A DNA stretch of 64,000 bases from Elysia chlorotica (Eukaryota; Mollusca; Gastropoda; Plakobranchidae), in NCBI GenBank assembly GCA_003991915.1, contig RQTK01000915.1, positions 26,447-90,446 of the forward strand. The letters are read 5' to 3'. The notes beneath the pieces were generated by a model. The model was not told where the DNA came from and ran no database searches. It was given only the letters and a program-made list of their open reading frames with translations. Of the stretch, positions 1-13,200 are shown piece after piece. Position 1 is the stretch's first letter; each line of letters starts with the position of its first letter. Both the position numbers and the translations under genes were made by a program.

Positions 1-712
1 TTGATAGCGAAACATACCACGTTTATAACAGTAAAGAATTTGATTGTTGTTTCAGTGAGTGAGTTTGTTACACCAGAATCTAGATTTATCTCGTTTTTGT
101 GTAATAATGGAGGAATTTCCTCCTTTCCTCTACATTTTCCGCTTTTCCTAGCTTTTCCTCCCGAGTTTACAATCATCAGTTTTGTAATCCGTGGAAAATG
201 TGCAATTCCACGACAGCCGTGCGAATAGTCTTGGGGTTCGTCAAGGTGAATGTCCGACTCGTTATATTGTAGATCTATTATAAACACTGAGCTGTACTGT
301 TGCCTTACCTATAGCTGTCAGTAACGTGCATATTCAACATGGCGATAATGATCGATGGTGTTTGGTTTACTTTGTATTCCTCTCTTCGTTATCGATGTTA
401 TGATTTACTTCTTCATGTGGCTATCATTTTTATCCGTCACCGTTCTTCTATGGCTAGCAAAGCTGATCTCGCAGTGTGTATATATATATACGTCATATAT
501 ATATATATACTGTTAACCGTTTTAAACGCAATAATCAAAGTGGTCAGGAAAATTACTCTGAATCTAGAAAGTAAAACTGATAAGAAAACTTATTTTCAAA
601 GGCAGACGTCCACTTGGCTAATCGAGATCTTGTTTTTAGGCCTACTCCATGATTTTTTTTGTAGAGTCTAGATTAGATTAGATAGGTCGACCTATTCAAG
701 AATTATTTAATG

Positions 713-1010
713 ATGTGCGGAGATTTTAATATGGTCCAGAACAATGAACAAGACATAGTAGGAGGAGCGCCACACAGCAAGAGCAAAACAGACAAGTTTG
801 TTAACCTGGTGAAAACATGGGAGTTAAATAATAGCTGAGAGTACTAAATGGAGAGAAAAAAGAATTTACCTGGTTAAGGAGGCAACCCTTTGAAGCAAGA
901 AGGCTCGAGTACATCTTTTGCGAGTCCCAATTAACTCCATTTATTAAAAGATGTGAAATTTGAGGGATAGCAGCAACAGACCACAAAGCTGTAATTAGTT
1001 ATCAATTAAT
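713..1010 (+). mobile_element. LINE endonuclease-domain fragment (degenerate)
   Basis: The plus-strand translation starting at 713 reads M-C-G-D-F-N-M-V. G-D-F-N is the signature of the apurinic-like endonuclease domain of non-LTR retrotransposons. About 85 codons later, around 975-1000, is T-D-H-K-A-V-I, the second endonuclease signature (S/T-D-H). Between them there is an in-frame stop near 835 and apparent frame shifts, so this is a dead fragment. It lies in the last intron of the PCMT1 gene, in the same orientation as that gene. The clade cannot be told from this piece. The open frame on the opposite strand over 801-986 is only a shadow of it. Confidence 0.7.
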
Positions 1011-1388
1011 GTTAAAAACAAATTGCATGATTATTATAATTATATAATATAAAGAAGAGAACCAAGATACAACTGGATCATAAACTAGGTTATCGTTTGA
1101 TATGCAAGCAAAACTGAAAGCAAATCAAATCTGATAAACATTTATGAATATGATGATTTTGTATAGCCCTAGGAAAGTTCAGTTAATTTTTTTCTCACTT
1201 AAAGAAGTCTTAATTTAACTATAACAATTTAAAACTTCTGACATGTGTTGGTTTGAGAAAGTAGTAATGAAATTACAAATAGTAAGGGGGATTACAAAAT
1301 CTTATCATTCATATTATGCAAAACAATCTTAAGTAACTTGTTTTCTGTGTTGGACATGCCTAATCCTATATTGTGTGATAATTTTCAG

Positions 1389-1490
1389 GTTGACAAGCTA
1401 CAGGATGGATCTGTTATCAAGAAGAATCTGATGGGAGTGATCTACGTCCCTTTGACCAGCAAGGACAAGCAGTGGCCCAGGTGGAGATGA
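1389..1490 (+). CDS. PCMT1: Protein-L-isoaspartate O-methyltransferase, last coding exon (partial gene)
   Basis: The exon follows a TTTTCAG acceptor (ends 1388) and encodes 33 residues before TGA at 1488-1490. The peptide begins V-D-K-L-Q-D-G-S, continues [10 protein letters not shown] and ends K-Q-W-P-R-W-R. This is the conserved C-terminus of PCMT, whose human form has the same [15 protein letters not shown] and K-Q-W signatures. The enzyme methylates L-isoaspartyl residues in damaged proteins using S-adenosylmethionine, in the cytosol. The methyltransferase core (motif I and so on) lies upstream of the window. The exon is too short to have been found as a long open frame. The identification rests on the near-complete match of the C-terminal signature. 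Confidence 0.9.
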   Translation, partial: VDKLQDGSVIKKNLMGVIYVPLTSKDKQWPRWR

Positions 1491-1612
1491 TGTGCTGGTT
1501 AGCGTGCTCCAAACACACTGCAAAATATGGTGGAATCTGCCTTAGATAAACCTCTTTAGCACAGCCAAAAAAGTTATATTAGCTCAAGTTTATATTAAAT
1601 AGTGACTGTAAA

Positions 1613-1622
1613 AATAAATAAA
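1613..1622 (+). terminator. Overlapping polyadenylation signals for PCMT1
   Basis: Two overlapping AATAAA hexamers lie about 125 bases after the PCMT1 stop codon. They are well placed for a short 3' UTR. No downstream U/GU element was verified. Confidence 0.45.
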
Positions 1623-2550
1623 AGGATAAAAGGAACTTGATGCTTCAGAAATAGTTCATCTGGAAGCCATAGTTTATCTGAAACTGGGTTATATTGAACG
1701 GATTCCAGTGTATCAATGCAGGGATGAAATATATCCTCAAATTTTATGCAACTTTGTAGTTGTATATTTCAAAGGACCACTTGATTTTTCATAAATCCTG
1801 TCCATGGGTATGCTAGAAATTAAGATTATCTGTAATGTCAAATTCACCTTGTGCATACAACTTTGGGGAAACATGGAAAGGTAATTCCAGGAGTAAAAAC
1901 TTTTCCATCATTGAAGTAGGAAGGAGCATACGTCAAGGCATCGGAAATATATTTAAAAAAATTCTTTTAAAGGTATGTGACAGTTTAGTTCTAAACTGGG
2001 CTTTACCTAGATTACTTTAGGTCATCTGACCTTCCCCATCCCTAGTTGTTCGCCTGCTTCATCAGTGGACATTTCCAGTATAAAAATATTTTAAAAAATG
2101 GCCTTTAAAAAATTTTTGAGCAGTTATCATCTCACCCGAAATAGCTCGTCCTCCAGGCAGTTACAAATGATTGGGCATACAGGATAAGGACGAAAGAAAG
2201 AAAGTGGAATCAAAGCCAGGATGTTCCAATCCTTGAAGCGTTAAGTGGCTAGAAGAGAAAGTAGTTGTGAAAATCGATCCCATTGAGTGTTGTTGAGTCG
2301 ATTGTGAAAAATGATGTGAAAAAATGTAAAAATGATGTGAACCTGCGCTCAGAACTTTTCTGAGGGCCATATTTAGTAGCTAATATTACAAGGCCATTGG
2401 CCCCTAGATCCCCTCGCTGAAATTCAGTGGATTGGATCGAACTTGAGAGGTAACCCTGATTGCGGATTTATTGACAACTTTAAGAAAATCTACATTTTGA
2501 TGGCATACTTATTGTCTTACAAATTGGGGTACCCATTCATACGATCAGGT
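1623..2550. other. Intergenic, no gene recognised
   Basis: AT-rich sequence between the PCMT1 3' end and a composite repeat. The open frames here are short, lack conserved motifs and look like chance. Confidence 0.5.
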
Positions 2551-3071
2551 TGAATACAGTGTAATTGTCTGTAAGCCGATTCTTTTTGAAAGGGGAACTT
2601 TTAGACCCCTTGCCATAAGTTTATATTATTTTTGCTTCCTCCTTTTTTTTATTAAATGAAATTATCTTTTCTCTTCTTTTTTTTAAATTTGTTTCTTTAT
2701 CTCTCTCTTTTTTTTCTTCTTTCTTCTTTATTCTGTTTATATATTCCTCCTTTAAAAAATTTCATTATTGTTACTTTTTTTCTTTCTTTTTTGTATATAT
2801 TATATCTAGACAGCTACGCTACTACTGCTGCTAATGATGGACAGATTTTACCCTTGAAGCACACGATTTGATTAATGTCTCCTAGGTTCCACTCGGGAGT
2901 CCAATACGGCGACTGGCCCCAAGACTTACGTCTGACAATTTTATGTGCTACACGCATTTGAAAGGACGGGGATACCATGACAGTATGACTCCTGTCTCAG
3001 CTGGTCACATTATACTGACACCTACCCAACCAGTTACAGGGGATTAAAATCGGGTGGGGGGTTGGGGGGGG
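2551..3071 (-). repeat. Composite repeat R, copy 1 (interrupted by assembly gap)
   Basis: This segment is the same sequence as 37258-37740 and the reverse complement of about 61560-61925. Shared landmarks are the GAAAGGGGAACTTTTAGACC block, a T/C-rich stretch, the TAATGTCTCCTAGGTTCC block, and a SINE-like core containing the reverse complements of ACAGCACATAAAATTGTC and GTTGGGTCGGTGTC. The core reads as a SINE on the minus strand. In the other two copies a tRNA-like head comes next; here the sequence runs into a G-tract and then the N gap, so the head is missing or unsequenced. Confidence 0.75.
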
Positions 3072-3439
3072 NNNNNNNNNNNNNNNNNNNNNNNNNNNNN
3101 NNNNNNNNNNNNNNNNNNNNNNNNNNNNNNNNNNNNNNNNNNNNNNNNNNNNNNNNNNNNNNNNNNNNNNNNNNNNNNNNNNNNNNNNNNNNNNNNNNNN
3201 NNNNNNNNNNNNNNNNNNNNNNNNNNNNNNNNNNNNNNNNNNNNNNNNNNNNNNNNNNNNNNNNNNNNNNNNNNNNNNNNNNNNNNNNNNNNNNNNNNNN
3301 NNNNNNNNNNNNNNNNNNNNNNNNNNNNNNNNNNNNNNNNNNNNNNNNNNNNNNNNNNNNNNNNNNNNNNNNNNNNNNNNNNNNNNNNNNNNNNNNNNNN
3401 NNNNNNNNNNNNNNNNNNNNNNNNNNNNNNNNNNNNNNN
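3072..3439. other. Assembly gap (368 N)
   Basis: A run of N directly after a G-rich stretch (GGGTGGGGGGTTGGGGGGGG). Any translation across it is meaningless. Confidence 1.
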
Positions 3440-6400
3440 AATAGTGAGTTGTTAAAAAACAAGTTAATAGCTCCTTTCTAAGGTTTTATTTTGTATTCAG
3501 TGTCTTTTCGTACCAAATATGTTTTTAACCGTGCACCATATCTTTTATTTAAAGTTTTAAAAAGTTATGTGTTCCTTTTTACGATTTTGTTATTTTTATG
3601 CCTATATTTACCTATCGTTGTTTTTGCTTCTTCCTCTCTAGGAACAAGTATGATTTGTGAAATCCGTAAACAGCCTCATGAAATTCATCCTTATCTGCGA
3701 TTGCATGCAGATACTTTCGCACCTTTTGAATGGACCCTAGGATTTTCCTTCCACATTGGAAGTGCTTATAGATGAAACTCCATTCCCTACTTACAAGCTC
3801 CTCAGTGTGATCGTCTTGTGCCAAACATTGAGACCTAATGTTTGTAATCTTTGACCAGTTTCGAATTCTTTTGTTTTCCAAAGAATGCTATACAGAGACA
3901 GGGGCATGAGTTAGACTCAAACCCTAGATCTCATACTGTTAAGTATAAAGCACTAACGGAAATAAGCTAAGAGAACTCTGATTGAACATCTTAAGATAAC
4001 TTATTGCGTAATGAAGCCTGCCACTCATCTACATTGAATTTGGCACTCAAGCTATTGGTAACAGTCACAGAGTTTTAGCCGTTAATAAATCAGATTTAAA
4101 TCCTCTCTGAAGAAGATCACAGTAATTACGATCTAAATGAATGTCACTTTGGGAAGCTGTTCAGGGCATACAAATCACTTGAAGTGCATGCAGCTTGCGC
4201 TGGTCTACAGCTCTGTGACACTGATCAGATCAACTCACAGCTGGTTTGCCACCTCATGAGAGGCAGTGCGAAAATAATGTGACGGTTTTTGCATTTACAG
4301 GGTGTGTATTAAAATGGTGAATACCGTAAAAGTTGCAGCTGCAACTGAACCATAAATATCAGCTTTTGCAGAGAAAATAATGTTGTGGGAGCCGGTAGCT
4401 TTGATTGCCTATTTATGGATCATTTGTTGGCAAGAGATTTCTAATTTTAGTATTCGCTGTCCTTTTTCTTGAGATTGCAGTGTTAATTTTTTTCATTGCT
4501 CATTCAAATCTTGTATCATAATTAAATTTTTTTCAATACATCATTCACAATCTTGGATCGTAAAATTTCTTCATTAATCTAAACAAAAATGGGAGACTTT
4601 TTCATAAGATGCCTGTGTTTCCTCATTTATGCTAAATATGCATTTTCTAGTTATATAAATCTCCAATTTTAAAGGCTTTGCAGCGGTTCTGATATGTTAC
4701 TCTTAGTCTTAATCTTACATACGTCCAGAATTTGAATAAAATTACTTTTCATTTAATATCAAAGCCTTTCATTTAAAAAAAATTCTCTTGTAAAAATGTA
4801 TCTTTCTTGCCGAATAAAATAATCTTTAAAAACAAAATTTTTAATTCCAGCCTTTTCTTGCATCTCTCTGTTATTAAGTGTTAAGTTATATTGACGATAC
4901 AACCTTATTGTCTTTCCTGAAAAGCTATGCTCCTTATTTCAGCGATGCCAACTGGATCCTAATTTTTTTACTGAACCTTTTTTGCGTAAAGCACCATATC
5001 AATTCTGAATCACACAACATAACTACTTAAATTTGTCAAATTATTTTGTACTGAGAATCTGTAAATTTACGGAAAATTGGCATCACTGCTTAAATAAAAA
5101 AATTATTAAAAAACGGCCCTTATTTATCAGCCTGCCCTCGTAGTTTTTTTTTAGTACATGTAATTGTGTTATTTCATGGCTTGGCATTTTTTGTAAGGCA
5201 TACATGTATGTTGAAAGCAACATTTACTTGTTGCAATACTTAAACCAGTGATGCCAGTCGCTGTTCCTCTGAATATTTAACATCAGCTTTTTCAAAACGG
5301 TGATATGATTATCTTAAACCAGTTTCAAATCAGCACATTAAGCAAGTGGGTTAATCTCAAACAAAAATCACAACCTGAGCTACTATTGGGCATTTTAATT
5401 TTTAAAGAATATAATATTGAATGTGTACATTAACTACATGTACCGGTATTCATATATACATATATAACATTTGTCTTTAAACACCTTTTTAAACCTCATA
5501 ATTCGAATTGTTTGGGATTTGATCTTAACTTCAAATTAAGAGGATTTGATATTAAATTACATAAGGGGACATACTAACCACAATGGTGTTTAATTTAGTT
5601 ATTATTAGACTTATTAGATAAACTGAGTTTACATAGTTTTCTAGTTTTCTTTTTATAGCAACCTTCTCTCAGCCCCATTTCTAAATTAAAGGCATGTTTA
5701 GAACCAAAGTGAAAAAAATAACTTCTTCTTTTGCAAAATCAAGTTTATGAGAAATTCGAATTATCAGACTTCATTTTATGGGGTTTGCCCATGTACTTCA
5801 CTGGTGAAGGAAGGTTTTTTTACTCACTGCTGTTGGAGAAAACTGCTATTAAGAAAATAATTTTTAACATTTTAACAAGGTCTAAACAGCTTACTTGCTA
5901 ATGTGTTGAGTATTTGTCTCGATTTTGAAAGTTGTTGTTTTTTTCATCTCCACATGGATGTGCTGAAAATGAAATACCTATATTTGTTTCACTTTTTTTT
6001 TTTTGAAATCTGTAATATGATCTCTTTAAAAAAATCATGAGGCGTGTGTTCAAAGTGCTACTAATAGCAATTTTAGATTGTTTTTGGCATCTTCATAATT
6101 TCAAGTGAAAAAAAAAAAAAGGTACAGTCCAGTCCATATGAATTAGATATATAACGGCTAGTGCTGTAACAGCATCTCCAGGTGTGACAGCACTTTCCCC
6201 ATGCCCCCTTTTTCTCCTGTGAAAACCATAGTAAAAAAAATAACCAGTGTAACAGCACACACAAGGTCTCTTTCTGTTATAACGGCACCCTCAGTAGGCT
6301 GAACTAAACAGCACAGGCTGTAACAGTGTTTAGCCATCTAATAGAAAACCTCTTTTCCCTATCCCCAATTGGTCCAATTCAATATGTACCAACCGCTCTA

Positions 6401-8469
6401 CCTGAGCGCCATTGTGCGGTGTGCCCATAAGTATGATTACAATAGAAAGGGAAGGGGCTATCATCACTCGAACCGGAGCCGTTGTCCCCCTTTCCTCCCT
6501 CTTTGTGGTTTCCTTTCCAACTTGACCAACTCTTACACAGCGAGTCACTTTGTTGTGTCAATAGATCTAAGAAAGAAAGACTTAGGTCTACCACGGCAAT
6601 GAGGAAATGAAGCCCAGTTAGAGAGAAGGAAAGAGAAAGAGGAGGAATTGAAGAATTGAAACCTAAGAACACTTTTGTTTAAAAAATGTAATTAAAAATA
6701 AGCAACAACAAAAAACACTTTATAATGGAAACAAAAGTGAATTGTAATAATATGCCATAAATATTTATTGTTAACTGTATAAAAAAACATAGTCAGTGGA
6801 TTCTTATAAACAAATTATTCTTAAAATAATAAAAATGTAAATTTTCACATTTCTTTTTATCGTATTAAATTTAAATGTAAAACTCAGATCTGTCTACACA
6901 ATTAAAGCACAAACTGTCAGTGTCACTACATTTCTTATGCAGCTCAGATGATATTAAATCAAAATGAATGAAGATAACAACAAAAAATTAAATATATGTA
7001 AACTACAGTGAGGGTATTCTGATAAGAAATACAAATTTAACTGTACATTTTAATTGGTCATATATTTTAAGTATATAATCCGTGAATATTTTTTTTTCCA
7101 TTTTAAAACGGCCATTGTAATTGCCAAACAATAATTGTTGTAAATAATTGAACTGTGAACACCCACATCACTGCGTAGTAAAAGAAATATATCGTTGAAT
7201 CACAAAAAATACTCTCAGAAAAACGAAAATATCAGGTACTTACAGCTAAACTGTTGACATGCACTTAAAATGTAAAGTAAAACAAGAGTAAGATTAGCAG
7301 TTTTCTCATAAATTGACTAAAAGAAATTCACTATTTGAAAACATTAATTCAATTGGCACAGAAAGCTAGTTTTACCAACAGAAGTGATATTATGTAAAAG
7401 GCAAAAGATTTACGTACACCTGTTGCCCGTCTATCCAACGTTTTATTCGGACTCCTTCCTAAAATAAGATCCGGTGTATTTCCTCATTGATGATTCAGTT
7501 TGAACCAAGAATAGTCTCAAACAAAATTACTATTAAAACAAGTTGAAATTACATTCAATTTTATTTTATTTCTGGATTTCCTTTTTAGAATACTCATCTT
7601 ATTTTCATTTTCTGTCGTGAATTAATTTAGTTGATTGGTTAAAATATAGGTCACCTCGATACGGCCTTGTGACTAGGGAGAACATTCGACTTAAGCTGGC
7701 TTAAATTTAGGCCCACAGTTGGAACAAACAGCTCAAGAAAAGCCTATGTAAAGTATGTTGCTCGCCATATGGGTGAATCTAATTAGACCACACAAAGCAA
7801 CATTTCAAAATGAAGCCACTGGAATAGTTTTTATTTCATTTTACAATACAAAGCTTGCTGAGCTAAGACTGGTGCAGGGAGAGTGGTGGAAAATTACTTT
7901 GATAGTACCGGTACAGTAACTGTTCACCAGTAACTGTTCACGTTGTGATATTTTTGTCTTCACTTTCTCGCCACATAAAAAAAATAAACTTTTTCAGTTG
8001 TCAGATCAAAAATGTTTTTAATTTATAAGCCAAACATGGCCTACCGGGCATTTTTATATATCTTTTAGTTATAACTACGTGCATACCCGGTAACAACTAC
8101 AGCTACGATACTCATCAGTAGAAAGACGCAATTGTGTAATACAGGTACCTCTTTGTAGTTCAAACAAGACCATACATTAGTTATTACTCAAGGCTATGTT
8201 TTATGATACATTATGCCCCTGAAGGTATCATGATCGTAGTTTCAACTAAATAAATGTGATGGTATACAGCTTACAGCTGGTACAGAAAAATGTAAAATAT
8301 TCATCTAAAAATAGTAATTGACCAGCGTTGAGGAAATAGCAGTTGGTAGACAAAAACCACTAGTGTCCGAATCGTTTGTTGTTGATTCAGTTACTTGCTT
8401 ATTGACACAGTGACACCATATTTTTCACACACTTGAAACAAACAAAATAAATTCAAATTTTGTCGATTG
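3440..8469. other. Intergenic, about 5 kb with nothing recognised
   Basis: Very AT-rich. Open frames at 3491-3881 and 6073-6672 have no recognisable motif, and the two strands overlap with equally poor content. A degraded tRNA-like B box (GGGTTTGAGTC on the minus strand) near 3915 may be an old SINE. I see no exon that would extend PCMT1 or the LRP11-like gene. Confidence 0.5.
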
Positions 8470-8625
8470 TTTATTCACCCAGTTAGCCACTGTGGCATAT
8501 TTCAGCCTCACCCTGGTCAGGCAGGATACGAACCCGCGCAAACAACTTATATACTGGCGCTCCTCATTAGTGTTATCATGACTATCTTCAACAACACCTC
8601 TATCAGCGTGGCAATACACCTCCTA
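8470..8625 (-). repeat. Possible tRNA-derived SINE relic
   Basis: On the minus strand there is a B-box-like GGGTTCGTATCC (complement of about 8526-8537) with a GATAGAGGTGTTG segment upstream. That resembles the A/B-box spacing of a tRNA-derived promoter with an insertion. It does not fold into an intact tRNA as read by eye. Confidence 0.35.
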
Positions 8626-9855
8626 TCTTAACTTCTATTTTCCCTCATTCAAGGGCCATCATCATGATCCTCACAACCAGCATCATTCATTAATATTAGT
8701 AAACAAGCGGTACTATAAATAAATATCAAATATTGAGATTAAACAAGGAATGATTATATGTCATTGTTAAAACTCTTCTTAACCACAACAGGGTGGCATA
8801 TACAAGTCGTTGAGACCAGTGTTTAACCTACCTTATATCGTGGCCTTCCCTAAACCCATGTGTTAGAGCCTAGTTCGCAGAACTAGTCTGGGCTATTTTT
8901 AGATGGGATCCCGAATATCAAGTCCAATAGTCGGGCAACATGTGCGAGTAAATCTTCTGCCTATGTAAAATGTTCAAATTCCCTGATACAGTGATAGTGA
9001 TACCAGTGTCTCAAGTACAATACAGAAAATGCAAGTTGTAAACAAAAATGTCTTTACATAGAGAAAAAAGGTAGGAGAATCCTTGTCTAGGAATATGCAA
9101 ACACTTAAATTGAGTAGCTCAACATGACATACAAATCAAGGATTTTACATCGCATAGCAGGTAAATAACAAAAAAACAAAAAAAGTTTTTTGATTTAGAA
9201 ATAGAAAGTGAGCTCCGGTGCACACAAAAATAATGATTGTTTATGTCATGCATCAGAAAAATTGGAGGAGAAACAGAAACAAATTTGAGATTTTTTCCTC
9301 TAAGAACCATTCTCCAAAAATGGGAACAAAACATCCACCCCCATTAACCAGTGATCGTTTTGTAACAATTATTCAACAAATGTTGCAGAGTTGTTCTAAC
9401 TTCTAGGAATGATAAAGGATGACACAGCCATTGCTACAAAGGAATCAAAAACCGGAAAGACAGAAAAATATAAAAATTGAACTTGCATGAAATGAGATAG
9501 TATTACTAGTAACTTATTTATTGAACAAATCCATGAAAAGAAAAAACAACTAAATGAACTTGAAAGAGTTGGTAACTTTTGTTCTCTTCCTTCAGATTCA
9601 GAGCGTGAAACACAAGTTTGAGGAAATATGAACCTCCAATCAGAAGTTAATTATAATGCTTTTCATGAAATAATACACACAAGTAATTTGTGTTGGATTA
9701 AGTAGAAAATAAATTGTTCATCACTTAGTCTCATGTTTTTTTTAATACATGCGAACATTTCTTTTTGAAAAATTTCACTGTTAGGAATAAACCTATTGCA
9801 CTCAAAGATAAGTATGATTAATTCCTGTCACATGAACTTTCTGCAATTAAAGGAT
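8626..9855. other. Intergenic / distal 3' flank of the LRP11-like gene
   Basis: AT-rich with no protein motif. Part may be 3' UTR of the minus-strand gene if a distal polyadenylation site is used (TTTATT, i.e. AATAAA on the minus strand, at 9517-9522). Confidence 0.4.
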
Positions 9856-9861
9856 TTTATT
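9856..9861 (-). terminator. Candidate polyadenylation signal, LRP11-like gene
   Basis: AATAAA on the minus strand, about 175 bases after the stop codon at 10035. It is the nearest canonical hexamer; a second lies at 9522-9517. Sequence match only. Confidence 0.35.
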
Positions 9862-10034
9862 TAGGAATGCCAACAAAGGCAACTTGTTTTAATTACACAC
9901 AAATTTTTAAAGAAAAATTACTTCTTTTCCTGCAAAAGGAAGACTTTATAAGAATATAATAATTATTATAGTAAGCCCTGCTAAACATATAAGATTTACC
10001 CTTGCAATTTTGCCAGTAGCTTGGATGCCAAGCC

Positions 10035-10242
10035 TTATAAGTACATGCCATTGATAAGGTAATCTGCTTCATTCTGGTTTAGTGGCCTTCCCTTGCTCAG
10101 TCTATGCTTGAATCCTCGTAACCGACAAGCAACCATGACAAGAAGGACAAGCGTCAGGGCCAGGCCAAGTGAGAGAGCAACGATGGGTCCTTCAGCATTT
10201 CCACCTCCTGGGCTGGCTATGATTACCTTTTCTCTGCTGAGG
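10035..10242 (-). CDS. LRP11: LRP11-like exon 7: transmembrane helix, cytoplasmic tail and stop
   Basis: Residues 1011-1079. The acceptor is TTTCAG (phase 2). After S-L-S-R-E-K and a Gly-rich turn, P-I-V-A-L-S-L-G-L-A-L-T-L-V-L-L-V-M-V-A-C forms one membrane helix. It is followed by a strongly basic stop-transfer segment (R-L-R-G-F-K-H-R-L-S-K-G-R) and the C-terminus A-D-Y-L-I-N-G-M-Y-L. TAA is at 10037-10035. The topology is type I with the N-terminus outside. The short tail with two tyrosines has no catalytic domain. Confidence 0.88.
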
Positions 10243-13200
10243 CTGAAACAAACAATGTCCAGACACATTAGTTATAATTTCATATTCTTATATATATATA
10301 TATAAGCTCTTTTTACCAAATTATTCAATAGGTACATAAAAAAGTACATAAAAAATTAATCCTCGAAATAAGATTCATGCCGCATGTATTGATTATTATT
10401 CTTAACCAATAGGATATCAATAAATGAATCAAATACAGTACAATGGACTACAGCAAAGATATTTGAGTAGGTCTCTTAGTGTTTGGCATATGAGAGATAT
10501 TTTTGTACTTCTTAATTTGAAATAGGTATGGCAATTTCAAATTATAACGGGTAAATTAAAATAACTTTCAGACTTTTAGACTTGTAATTGTAGAACATTT
10601 CATAATTGCAACTTGACTTTAAAAATCCGTTAACTCTTTAAACACGAGCTGCCGCAGTGTGCGACAGGCAAAACCATTACAAAAAAATGACAGAAAACGA
10701 AAAAAACACCCTCTCTAAAATATACGTCAAAACATCATACATGGAATGAGCATGAGGGCTTAAAGAGTTCATCATCAAGTACCATGCCTCATAGCGTTGG
10801 TGATCATGTCCCTCAATATCTCTCTTTCTCTGGTTAGTTTCATCATCTCTGTAACCTTTGATATTTGTAGCCATTCCTTCATCCCGTCTGCCATTTTTTC
10901 TCTTTGCCTTCCTTGACTGCGTTTCCCATCAATCATTCCTGTTGTCACTAGATGTTCTAGTCCCTCTCTTCTCATCATGTGGCCAAAGAATGTTGTTTGC
11001 CTTTTCCTCACCTTGTTAATTATTGATGGTTTTGCCTGAGCTTCTTCTAAAACTTCTTTGTTTGATTTCTTTTCTGTCCAAGAGATGCGGAGCATTCGTC
11101 TTAAAAACCACATTTCTATTGCTTTCAGTTTCTTTTCTATCTGCTTTGACACCGTCCACGCCTCGCAACCATACATTAGAATAGGTTCTATGTAGCACTG
11201 AAGGACCCTTTTTCTTGTTTGGATGGAGATGCGCTTATTTGTTAAGATGGTTTTCATGCGCTGGAAACTTGCCTTTGACTGCGCTATGCGAGATGATATT
11301 TCGATGTTGTTTCTGCCATCGCCTGATATTATTGCCCCTAGATATTTAAAGCGGTCACTTTGTTTGAGTTTGGTTCCTTTGATATAGATTTCACTCGTTG
11401 GCGATATCTGTTCCTTGCTGATAACCATTACCTCTGTCTTTTTACTGTTCAGTTCTAATCCTTTTTTCCTGCTCTCCTCTTCTACAATGTTTACTAAATT
11501 TTGTAGATCATTGTTGTTTTCTGCTAACAATACTGTATCGTCGGCATATCTAAGGTTGTTGATATTGTGACCTCCCACTTTTATTCCAGGATGTCCTTCT
11601 AAGTTTCGCATGATTATTTCACTGTAAAGAGAGAAAAGGTCTGGAGAGAGCACACATCCTTGTCTTACACCACGCTTTATTTGTTGGAAAGTACTGATTT
11701 CCCCATCAACTCGCATTGCTGCTGTTTGTTCCCAATATATGTTTTTGATCACCCTTAGATCCTTTCCATCCACCTTTAACTTTGTCAGTTGCGTGATTAT
11801 CTCATCGTGGCGTACTCTGTCAAATGCTTTGGTGTAGTCGATAAAGCATAAATACACGTCTTTCTTCACTTCTAAAGCTCTTTCAAGCAAATTTCGGAGA
11901 ATGAATATAGCATTTGTCGTTCCTTTTCCCTCTACGAATCCACAAAAGTACATAAAATCCTCGAAATAAGATTCATGCCGCATGTATTGATTATTATTCT
12001 TAACCAATAGGATATCAATAAATGAATCAAATACAGTACAATGGACTACAGCAAAGATATTTGAGTAGGTCTCTTAGTGTTTGGCATATGAGAGATATTT
12101 TTGTACTTCTTAATTTGAAATAGGTATGGCAATTTCAAATTATAACGGGTAAATTAAAATAACTTTCAGACTTTTAGACTTGTAATTGTAGAACATTTCA
12201 TAATTGCAACTTGACTTTAAAAATCCGTTAACTCTTTAAACACGAGCTGCCGCAGTGTGCGACAGGCAAAACCATTACAAAAAATGACAGAAAACGAAAA
12301 AAACACCCTCTCTAAAATATACGTCAAAACATCATACATGGAATGAGCATGAGGGCTTAAAGAGTTCATCATCAAGTACCATGCCTCATAGCGTTGGTGA
12401 TCATGTCCCTCCATATCTCTCTTTCTCTGGTTAGTTTCATCATCTCTGTAACCTTTGATATTTGTAGCCAATCCTTCATCCCGTCTGCCATTTTTTCTCT
12501 TTGCCTTCCTTGACTGCGTTTCCCATCAATCATTCCTGTCGTCACTAGATGTTCTAGTCCCTCTCTTCTCATCACGTGGCCAAAGAATGTTGTTTGCCTT
12601 TTCCTCACCTTGTTAATTATTGATGGTTTTGCCCACCATCTTATATCTGTTCAAAACACTTCAGTGTTTGATTTCTTTTCTGTCCAAGAGATGCGGAGCA
12701 TTCTTCTTAAAAAACACATTTCTATTGCTTTCAGTTTCTTTTCTATCTGCTTTGACACCGTCCACGCCTCGCAACCATACATTAGAATAGGTTCTATGTA
12801 GCACTGAAGGACCCTTTTTCTTGTTTGGATGGAGATGCGCTTATTTGTTAAAATGCGCTGGAAACTTGCCTTTGACTGCGCTATGCGAGATGATATTTCG
12901 ATGTTGTTTCTGCCATTGCCCCTAGATATTTAAAGCGGTCACTTTGTTTGAGTTTGGTTCCTTTGATATAGATATCACTCGTCGGCGATATCTGTTCCTT
13001 GCTGATAACCATTACCTCTGTCTTTTTACTGTTCAGTTCTAATCCTTTTTTCCTGCTCTCCTCTTCTACAATGTTTACTAAATTTTGTAGATCATTGTTG
13101 TTTTCTGCTAACAATACTGTATCGTCGGCATATCTAAGGTTGTTGATATTGTGACCTCCCACTTTTATTCCAGGATGTCCTTCTAAGTTTCGCATGATTA

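Noticed and set aside
3034-3481. Open frames of 130-140 residues across 3034-3481
   Set aside because: They consist almost entirely of N-gap sequence.
3491-3881. Possible exon or gene on either strand
   Set aside because: Both strands have comparable open frames, there is no known motif, and a splice-like TCTCTAG alone is not enough.
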